A DNA stretch of 64,000 nucleotides from Lineus longissimus. Taxonomy: Eukaryota; Nemertea; Pilidiophora; Heteronemertea; Lineidae. Both the position numbers and the translations under genes were made by a program. The number at the start of each line of letters is the position of its first letter. Position 1 is the first letter of the stretch. The notes beneath the pieces are model-generated. The model made no database searches. It had not been told where the DNA came from and was given only the letters and a program-made list of their open reading frames with translations. Location of the stretch: assembly GCF_910592395.1 (NCBI RefSeq), contig NC_088309.1:27406599-27470598 (forward strand), written 5' to 3'. This document shows positions 42,001 through 49,900 of the stretch, piece by piece.

Positions 42001-43707
42001 AGTCTTACCAAGAACGAAGAAAGACAATAATTCTTGGGTTTTTATCAATCAAAAATTTAACACACCTGGAGGTAGGGCAATTAACCAACCAATAATCAAT
42101 CAACCAAATTGATGACTTAACTAACACTAAGCCCCAGCAATAATCAACTCTAAGAGGCATTTTTAATTGAAAGCAATCAGACAGGCCAACTGGGCCTATA
42201 ATGTCAATGTCTGAGAGGGATTTGGATTGTTGAGTTACACTCACTAATCAATTTCTAAGGATAATTACTTTGATTACAAATTGGGTATTGAATGCAATCA
42301 GACAGTCCAGTCAATCAGCTATTGAAAGGAAATGTATAAAGCGACTTAAACTCAAATTCTAAGTCAAGGGTATTTACCCACACAGCCTGCTAATGCTACT
42401 CCGAATTCAATTGGCAGGACTTGGTACTGATGATGGGATAGGACAGTTTAGATAAGGATTCATGAAAGTCAACCTAGTCCCTGCATAACTTCACTGTGTC
42501 TCTGCCCACATCAGCAGAAACTCAACAGGTAAATGAACCAAGATGTTTGCAAGCACGGCACAGAATCTTTCCCAAACATTTACTGAGTGACACACTATAT
42601 GTCTCAAGAGCCAACAGAAGGAAACTGATGCTATCATACTTCATCAGGCATTTCTCAAAGTATCAGTCAATGCAGTCTCCAGGTTCTATCACTGACCCAC
42701 TTATCACCAAGCATCCACAATGACTCATTATCAGACAAAGACAACCAACAAGCAGTTCTGACAGTAATTAAGTTTAATTTTCAAACATGCAGCAGGACAC
42801 AGTACATGACCAAATTGTTTAATCATGAAGCATTCCTCTTCATAAGTACGGGATTTTTATATGGAAATGTAACTTCAATGAATGATTGAGTTACAATAAC
42901 ATTTCGAATGGATGATGAAATAATTTTTACACCAACATTAAAAAATTTGGAAATAAATTTATAATTGATAATTTTTAAAAGTACAAACCTCAACTTTCTT
43001 AAATATGTCTTATGTGTAGCCACAATTTATAGAATAGATAAAAAACATTGCATCACAGTGTCACTGGAAATTGGTCAATGCCATGCCAGAGTGTGGCAGA
43101 GTGATCGCGGCTCTAAATACAAGTCGGCAGGAGCCAGCAACACAAAAGAACGAAATCTTATACCATACACAGCTCAGACATCACTGTTGACACACTTTTA
43201 CCTTGTCTCCAAACCTCAACTCAGCAGTCACAATGCATTGACTGATGCTGGGCTGTGCCAGGTAGCCAGAAATAGAAGCCACAGGCAATCCACTTTCCTC
43301 TCGACAATCACCTCACTTTCTCTTAAATTATTCTTCTTGTCAACAACAAAAAAACATTACAGTCAGGATATGAAATGAACACTGTAAATGAATGATGACA
43401 CATGAACTTGCGTGAGAAACTCAACATAAATCGCATCAGTGAATGCAAACAACAGACCATGAGACAGACAGATGACACAGAAATCGCCATATTGATTTTT
43501 ACTGATATTTTATCAATCAAGATCGGCTGGATTCCGAGCACGATTTTTCAGCCTTTGTGACAAGACATGGCTATCAAAAGCATAGGAATAGCAAGTATAT
43601 ATCATTACAATGACGACACCCTTGTTTAAAATTAAATAACTTACCTGTAGCTCTTGCAAATCGAATGTTTTCCAATACTGACACATCGACTGCACATTCG
43701 CAGCCAT
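15031..43707 (-). CDS. CUX1: CASP/CUX1 locus, N-terminal coiled-coil part (7 exons, continues left of window)
   Basis: Seven exons join in frame over 707 nt (235 codons plus 2 nt): 43707-43645, 38498-38388, 21445-21319, 20864-20727, 17986-17919, 15589-15457 and 15097-15031. All have AG acceptors and GT donors with matching phases. Exon 1 gives [13 protein letters not shown], almost the human CASP start MAANVGSMFQYWK. Exon 2 carries [18 protein letters not shown] and exon 3 the [19 protein letters not shown] block, both diagnostic of the family. In vertebrates this locus makes the Golgi membrane tether CASP and, by alternative splicing, the cut-repeat homeodomain repressor CUX1 (CCAAT displacement protein). 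Only shared coiled coil is visible here, so I cannot say which 3' ends exist. The first exon is the CASP type. The start is fixed by homology and by a CAAGATGGC context. The gene is head-to-head with NUP88. Identity is secure; the isoform is open. Confidence 0.94.
15457..15589 (-). CDS. CUX1: CASP/CUX1 coding exon 6
   Basis: 133 nt, phase 0 to 1. It encodes a charged Lys/Glu/Gln-rich coiled coil beginning [18 protein letters not shown] and ending [13 protein letters not shown]. The human counterpart contains KLEEAEHKVQSLQT. Confidence 0.92.
17919..17986 (-). CDS. CUX1: CASP/CUX1 coding exon 5
   Basis: 68 nt, phase 1 to 0. It encodes [20 protein letters not shown] then ASQ, matching human [20 protein letters not shown]. 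The donor is GTAAGC and the acceptor follows TTCTTTTTGCAG. Confidence 0.93.
19899..20513. mobile_element. 615-bp non-autonomous DNA transposon (MITE), Harbinger-like
   Basis: The ends are 27-bp terminal inverted repeats (19899-19925 and 20487-20513) matching at 25 of 27 positions and beginning AGGC(G/C)TTTTTACACGGTGC. AAT flanks both ends (19896-19898 and 20514-20516), a likely 3-bp target duplication. The interior is more GC-rich than the surroundings. It repeats CGTGTAAAAGCGAA about three times (near 19974, 20083 and 20425) along with GGCCGGTG and GAACCGTCCTGAACC motifs. No transposase frame is present. Three-base target duplications and short AGGC-type ends suggest PIF/Harbinger, but family assignment is an inference. 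It lies in CUX1 intron 4. Confidence 0.85.
20727..20864 (-). CDS. CUX1: CASP/CUX1 coding exon 4
   Basis: 138 nt, phase 1 to 1. It encodes [18 protein letters not shown], then [19 protein letters not shown] and AEVKNQ. The end matches human [10 protein letters not shown]. Heptad-type coiled coil. The intron on its 3' side (17987-20726) holds the 615-bp inverted-terminal-repeat element. Confidence 0.94.
21319..21445 (-). CDS. CUX1: CASP/CUX1 coding exon 3
   Basis: 127 nt, phase 0 to 1. It encodes [20 protein letters not shown], then a [20 protein letters not shown] block that matches the family nearly residue for residue. It follows the ~17-kb second intron. A perfect 33-bp inverted repeat lies about 140 bp upstream in that intron. 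Confidence 0.95.
21585..21700. repeat. Perfect 33-bp inverted repeat with 50-bp loop
   Basis: Bases 21585-21617 and 21668-21700 are exact reverse complements over 33 bp, starting GGTGATATGAATAAAGAC. They are separated by 50 bp. The pair would fold into one long unbroken stem in the CUX1/CASP pre-mRNA, about 140 nt before exon 3. It could be a young miniature transposon or a hairpin-forming element. No clean target duplication is visible (ATTG on the left, GATTG on the right). Confidence 0.93.
23722..23772 (+). repeat. G-rich tract, potential G-quadruplex
   Basis: About 50 bp made almost entirely of G-runs (GGGG, GGGGGG, GGGGG, GGGGG, GGGGG, GGGG) broken by single A, C or CT. This more than meets the usual four-G-run quadruplex rule on the plus strand, which is the template strand for CUX1/CASP transcription. 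Confidence 0.8.
24772..24942 (+). promoter_or_regulatory. Two clusters of AGGTCA nuclear-receptor half-sites
   Basis: AGGTCA occurs at 24772-24777, 24780-24785 and 24793-24798. A second cluster has GGGTCA at 24923-24928, AGGTCA at 24929-24934 and AGGTCA at 24937-24942. Spacing of 2 bp between direct repeats (DR2) recurs in both clusters. AGGTCA is the core nuclear-receptor half-site. Such runs also occur in dispersed animal repeats, so regulatory use is uncertain. Confidence 0.4.
38153..38209 (+). repeat. Simple repeat of (A)TAACAG type
   Basis: Short degenerate array of TAACAG/GTAACAGTAATAACAG words in CUX1 intron 2, about 180 bp 3' of exon 2 in the gene's direction. Nothing coding. Confidence 0.7.
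38388..38498 (-). CDS. CUX1: CASP/CUX1 coding exon 2
   Basis: 111 nt, 37 codons, phase 0 to 0. It opens [18 protein letters not shown] (human RELDATATVLANRQDESE) and ends KKNTPE before a GTAGGT donor. The acceptor is TTCTAATTACAG on the minus strand. Confidence 0.95.
43645..43707 (-). CDS. CUX1: CASP/CUX1 coding exon 1
   Basis: 21 codons ending at CTACAG followed by a GTAAGT donor, phase 0. The protein begins [20 protein letters not shown], the CASP-type N-terminus rather than the alternative vertebrate CUX1 start. The next exon is about 5.1 kb away. Confidence 0.95.
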
Positions 43708-43979
43708 CTTGACGGGGATTACAGCTAATCGATTGGTCACGTGATGAAACGAGATCGAAGTTGCAAACTTTTATGGATGCTTTTTTGATCTCAATGCATG
43801 GCTTCATATCAAAATGAATACGCTTGATGTTTAGCCTACAGCTCCTTCAATCGAATATCTTTGTACTCAACGCCCTACGGGGCAATAAAAAGCTGTGAAA
43901 GCAGCTTTATTTATTGATTTCTTGAACTTGCGATTTGGAAATCGTGCGGCGAGATTTTTCGCGATAGTGCGATATCAAG
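43708..43979. promoter_or_regulatory. Bidirectional promoter, CUX1/CASP (left) and NUP88 (right)
   Basis: Only 272 bp separate the two divergent start codons. The segment contains the palindrome TCACGTGA (43737-43744), an E-box/CLEAR-type site. It also has ATCGATTGG (43728-43736), which joins a CUX consensus ATCGAT to an inverted CCAAT box. Near the middle is an imperfect hairpin with AATAAA-AAGCTG arms (43883-43916). No convincing TATA box serves either gene. Both start codons read CAAGATGGC(A/T)GC, the form of a YY1 site overlapping the ATG. Transcription starts cannot be placed from sequence. Confidence 0.85.
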
Positions 43980-46900
43980 ATGGCAGCCTCCATGCAGTGG
44001 CGGAAATCTTTGAAATTTCATGATATTTTCCAATATTTACGCAAAGTGCAGGAACATGCAACGAAAGAAACAGATTCAAAGGACCTCTTAGCAGTCAGAG
44101 GTTGTGATATTTACGTGTGGAACACAAATGGATCCGACATTTTGACGACAAACCTGAAATACATTGCAGAAAAATCTGACCCAGAAAAATCTTCCAAGCT
44201 TCCATTTCAGGTGTGTGTCACAACAGTACAGTGGTGTAAAGTTTTTATGAATTTGGACCCTTGCTGTTGATATGATGATGACTGTATTCTATGTGGTCTG
44301 TTCCTATCAGCATCAGCCTTCGTTAGCAGGAGCCAGCACTCCGGCTCGGCAGCCCTGAGAGTGAGACACTTGGATATAGCGAAAGGCGAAAGTGAAAGTG
44401 TGAACACATTGGGGGTCCTCGTCAGCAATGCACCATTTCGGTACTCAGTGGACTGCATTAAATTTGTAATTGATGCGTTTTTATGCCAATTACGTAAATG
44501 TTGGTGACGGTATCCAGTCAAAATGCCCCTCGTCAAAACGGCCCCTATTTTATATTTTTCATTTCTAAAACAGTCTGATTCTCTATTTAGATAGTCTGAT
44601 CAGTTTCTTTTGTTTCATACTTTAAAATTAACGTTACATGTTATTGCAAATGCTTATTCTTTCAGAGATTGTTTTGTACTGATCCTCCCTTATTTGATGT
44701 TGAAAGTATCTTACTGAGCCCAACTGGGAATCTTCTTGCCCTGATTGGACCGAGGGGCGTTAGTGTTGTTGAGCTGCCGCGTCAATGGGGAAAATATGCC
44801 AGTTTTGAAGGTGGCAAGGAAAAGATCAACTGCAGGTTGGTCTACTTGAAATTATTATTATTTTGGAAAGATTGATGAATAGGATACATGTAACTGTGAG
44901 GTAACATGCTAGCTGATATCAATGACAAGTCATAGGAATGATTCATATCATTCTATGACTTTCTAGTTATCATTGAGTTTACTGTAAAATACCTTTGAAG
45001 ATAAATTTCTCATTTCTTTCTTTCATTTTGCTGGCATGTTATGTTTATCTTGAACTCTCCTTTGCAGGACTCATGCGATAGAAGAACGCCACTTCTCAAG
45101 TCACAGCAAAGTGAAGGTGCTCCATGCTGCTTGGTACCCTGGAAGTGAAACTGATTCTTGTCTTGTGGTGCTCACATCTGACAGTCAGCTCAGGTTTGTT
45201 GAAAAATATCCCTCACTCACTCACTCTTGCAACTTGACATTTTTATGTCAACTGCCACCACATCCCTCCAGTCATTATGGTCCTGAGAGCCGTCAGCACA
45301 AATACTCAATATTGTGGCCAAAACTCACACACCTAAACCATCTTTGGAAATGTAAAACGAGCCAAGCCATTTTGATAACATTGTTTTACAAAATTTATCA
45401 TTTGATTCCATGGCGCACTGTTAAGTTACTGTTGCTATTTCAGATTCTATGATGTGTGTGATGGACATGCCCCAATCCAGGTCATCCCATTATCAGATAC
45501 CGACTCCGAGTTTGGATCTACTGTTGACCTGTCGACCACAAGGAAGGGTTTCACAGTGGCACTTGGAGAACTACCTGTTTCCTTTGACTTTGGTGAACCG
45601 ATCCCTGTCCAGTATGGCAAGCAAGAAGACCAGAAAGAGATGGTGCAACTCATCTATATTCTTTGGGGCAATGGCAATGTTTATTCACTTGCTGTTAGCC
45701 TCACGTCAAAGAGGTGAGCTTCACTTGAAAAAGCTGTGCTCTAGCCTCTTGGTTGGCCTCAGCTCAGCCAAAAAGATGGTCAAAGTACAAGGCCAACAAA
45801 GAGCCCATGGCACATGCCTAAAACAGAGGCCACCACACCAGGCCACCAAAGATTTTTACAGTGAAAGGCCAACAAGAGGCCAGAGCAAAATGCCAACAAA
45901 AAGGCCAGAGCATTAGGCCAATAAGGAGGCCAGGCAACAAGGCCTAAAAGGAGGCCTATCAATCATGAGGCAGCAAAGATGGTCATATATGATCAGGCTG
46001 TCAAATATAGTCTGTCACAAAGAATCTAATGAGCCAATGTCCTTAGTCACTTTGCATTGATCGTCCGTGGTGGATATTATATCGTCTGACAGTTTGATCA
46101 GCAAGTTGGATAAGTTGGAGAGTAGAGCAAGTCTATGTATTGATTTGTGTATAATTGATGACAGGGGTATTGATCAAGGTGTCATTTGGAGATGGTGTGA
46201 TTCCCATGTATCAGCGAGATCAGCTCTATGATTGATCACTATTGGATATCTAGATTAATCATTGCAACCGGCCCCAAGATTGGATCCTTTTCAACTTGTG
46301 ACAGTTCTATGATGTCTGGGCTTTGAATCAGTGCAGTTACGGTCTGGTCTTTTCAAGATGTACCGATCTTCCACATTGGATGGTCGTCAATATTGATTTT
46401 CAAACCTCAAGATTTTTGAGACATTGTCATTATTATAGAATTGATTATGTCTTCCTCATCACCTATCTGTGGTCAGCTCCAGTGTTCATCATGCATAATG
46501 TTGATGCGTCTTCCTGAAAGGTCCTATTAAGTACTAGCTTCACTCACAACAAAAATTGATGTATTAAATCATTTACTTGATTGCGAAGCATTGATTTGGC
46601 AATTTGCCCTTCAAAGTTTTTAATTTGATCTCAGTCAATATCTTAGAGAAATTCAGATAAATCAATTTCAACCAAAGGAGAATTCTTCCAATATTTCTCC
46701 AAATTAGAAATAACCAAAATCAATCAACTGTATCTTGTATTGATTAGATTCATGTTGATCAATTTTTCAATCCTAAGATGTCACCAACATTTCACAACAA
46801 ATCTTTATTCTTGTCAATAAATACCAAAATCTTTAGGAAAATCTTCAGACCGGAGTACTAATTGTTTTCTTTGAAATCTTTGTTCCTGTAATATCCTTGT

Positions 46901-49900
46901 CATTGTCACATCAACAAACTTTTCTGCTAAAAAAGCTCTAGACTATGTAACATTTCAAACATCCGAAGTCAAAAACCATTCTCTCATCCACCACCCCATG
47001 ACACTTGCCAATCTTGTTACCATCTCCCAGTATCTCATTGTTCTAACCAATTTCCATTACTGGCAAGCCATAACCATTTATCAGTGTGACCATTATTGAC
47101 CTGATGTCTCGGTGAAATTACTTGGAATACAAGTTATCGATCATCATTTTATCAATCATATATGAGAGCTTGATCAGGTTGGCCGGCCTGGTATCGAGAG
47201 CCCACAATCAATCATCCAATCGACTTGTCGTCTTGACAAACTACTCCGGTGTCACGCTGGCATTGATGCTGCTTCATCCCAATAGCTGGGCTTTTCAATT
47301 TGTAATGCTAGCCACGATATAGATTTCTAGTCGCCCACATCTGCAAGTATTGAAAAGTTTTCCCGGATCAATTATTGGTGAGGTGAAGTCATTTGGTCAG
47401 GGCAAGTAACCAAGGAGGCAAGGTTTAACAGTTTGTTTGGAGGAAGGAAATCAAGACTATGTTGAAGCGATCCAAGATGTGAAGCTGGCTGTCAGCAAAT
47501 CTTTCTCAATGATATTTCAATCTTATGTTTAGTACGTGAACTTTATGCACCTACCAACAATGAAAAATGGGAATTTTAAGTTGAGTGAAAGTCATCTGTT
47601 ACCAGTGTGAGTATAGATTAAAGACTTCTAGTCATCACATCACTGAAAGACATAACTCCCCAGGAGAATGCTATTGTTAAAGATGTATTGATTATCATGA
47701 TTCACCACATGATTAAATATTCTGGCCGGACGATGCTCAATTGATTTCCTGTATTGTCAATATCCTGAGGTATTGACCTCGCTAATGAAATCCATTGATT
47801 ATTGGCTGCCAATAGAATTGATTGGACGCCCGTGGAGGATCCATACTCACGTAGCACGAAATCAATCAAACTGCCAAGTTCTTTTTTTCTTTATCCCTTT
47901 CTTGTTATTTTGACTCTTTCTAAGGTTCTCAGTGCAGTGTAAAGTGATAAATTGGTTCTTGTTAGCGAGATAATGTCATTCTACAGCTGATGATGGCAGT
48001 CAAGAAGACGTATTACCTACTAATATATCAACAAAATATAAGAAATTGAGAATCTGAAATCAATTGGTGTTTTTCGATAAAAAGACCCCTTAATCTTTTT
48101 ATGTATTGATCCTGTCTCCTGGTACAAGTTCTATGACGGGCTCAATATCGTAATCGAAATCATGATTTTTGGCATGTCGTGTCTGCAGTCCATAAGGTTG
48201 ATTATAGGTCAATGATGAGGTGATCTTGACAGGGATGGGAAAATCAAGCGATTTATCTTCTTCAGTGTGGAAATTCGATGATTTTAAATGATGGTCAGGT
48301 TTATAAAGTAACGTTATTCTGACCATGTGTGATGTTGATGATCTCGAAAGAAAGTTGAGCTCTATTAGGTGGTTGTTTATAACCTTTGGTTGAATGAGAA
48401 AAGGAGAAGCCTGAATAAGAGGCACAAATGACCCATGCAATGGTTCTGTCTGAGATTACTATTCTTATCTTTTAGATTTTCTAAACCCCAGTTGACCGGC
48501 CCCCTGTCCATGCATCCACCGGCAGAAGATAACTACGGAACTGATGCATGTTCTATCCTGTGTCTGCGTAGTAATCCACCGGTGCTGGTCGTCGCTACGT
48601 GTTCAGGCAACCTTTATCATTGTGTGGTGCTCAATCAAGAAGAAGAAAAATATGTAAGTGGATTTAAGCCTGTGACTGTCAGAATTACCCTGTGACCGGT
48701 TTGGCCAAACTTTGCTAATAAATAGTCCGTGTGGCTTTGCAAACTGGTAAACTGGAATCGACCAAACAGCACACATGATCTCTGTACTGGTTACATGCTG
48801 TTACCTTTCTTAAATTCCTATAAGTAAATACCACCTTGTAGAAAATGTACTGTTTGGAGTGTACTATTTCACTGATTTGACTGTTGATTTCAGTGTGAGT
48901 TGTTCTCTAAGCAGCCCATACCCCTGCCAGAGTCGACTCTCTATGTCTACGAGAGTGTAGAGCTGGAATTATCTTTGACGACCGTGGCTATAGAAACAGA
49001 TGAAGTCATTGAGGACGACTTCTCTTGTCCAATCAAATTACACAGAGGTAAGATCATTTCGGTGAACTACAGCAAGGATCATTGTCAAATTGTTGGAACA
49101 AATGAAGACATGTTGGTATGGAGATAAAAGTCCTTTGCAAGCATGATAAATTTCGAATCTCTTATTTGCACTATCCCCACAGTATCTAACCTTGACCTTT
49201 GCAGATGATGCCACCTCTATCCGGTACCATTGTTCCCACAGTGCTGGTGTCCATACCGTTATCCTGCCATGGATAGACAGCCTGGAAAACTTCTGTTTAG
49301 GTAAGGAAAGAACTGCTCATCTTATCACAAATATGTAGAAATTGACATGTTCTACTGCAACCTTGAAATAAAACTACATATCCAGATCACGTCTGAAAGC
49401 ATTAAAGTAGGCAGGGCATCATGAAGTTTTATGTTCTTTTCCAAATAGACAGGTTCCTAAAACTTATACGTCGAGTGGCCTCATTTAATTCTTATTTTTC
49501 CAGATCCCTCCTCACCTGAGATCAAATTCAAGCAGACAGACGAGGCCATTGTTGAACATCTAGTGTGCACTAAGCCTGTTGCAACCAGGTAAGAATATTT
49601 GATACAGAGGTTTGGAGGAATGAGGTTTGCATTGACTGGCTTTGGCGTCTGACTCGGATTATGGGATCAAACCCAGTGTGTTGTCAACTTTGTTCCCTGT
49701 AGAGAACCCCACAATGCCTTTGACGTTCTCGTAAATGTGACATATCATGAGTTGACTTGACCAAAGCCATACTGGGTTCTCTAGCTGTCCATGCACAGTC
49801 TCTCCATCTTTGTTAATACCTTATCATTATTGAATAACAATGTAACATATTGTCATTTTAGCCCTCCGTCACCCATCTTTGGTTTATGTGTGGTAACTGA

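Noticed and set aside
45449-45916. 155-codon plus-strand frame overlapping NUP88 exon 4
   Set aside because: Wrong frame for NUP88; it extends into the AGGCC repeat of intron 4.
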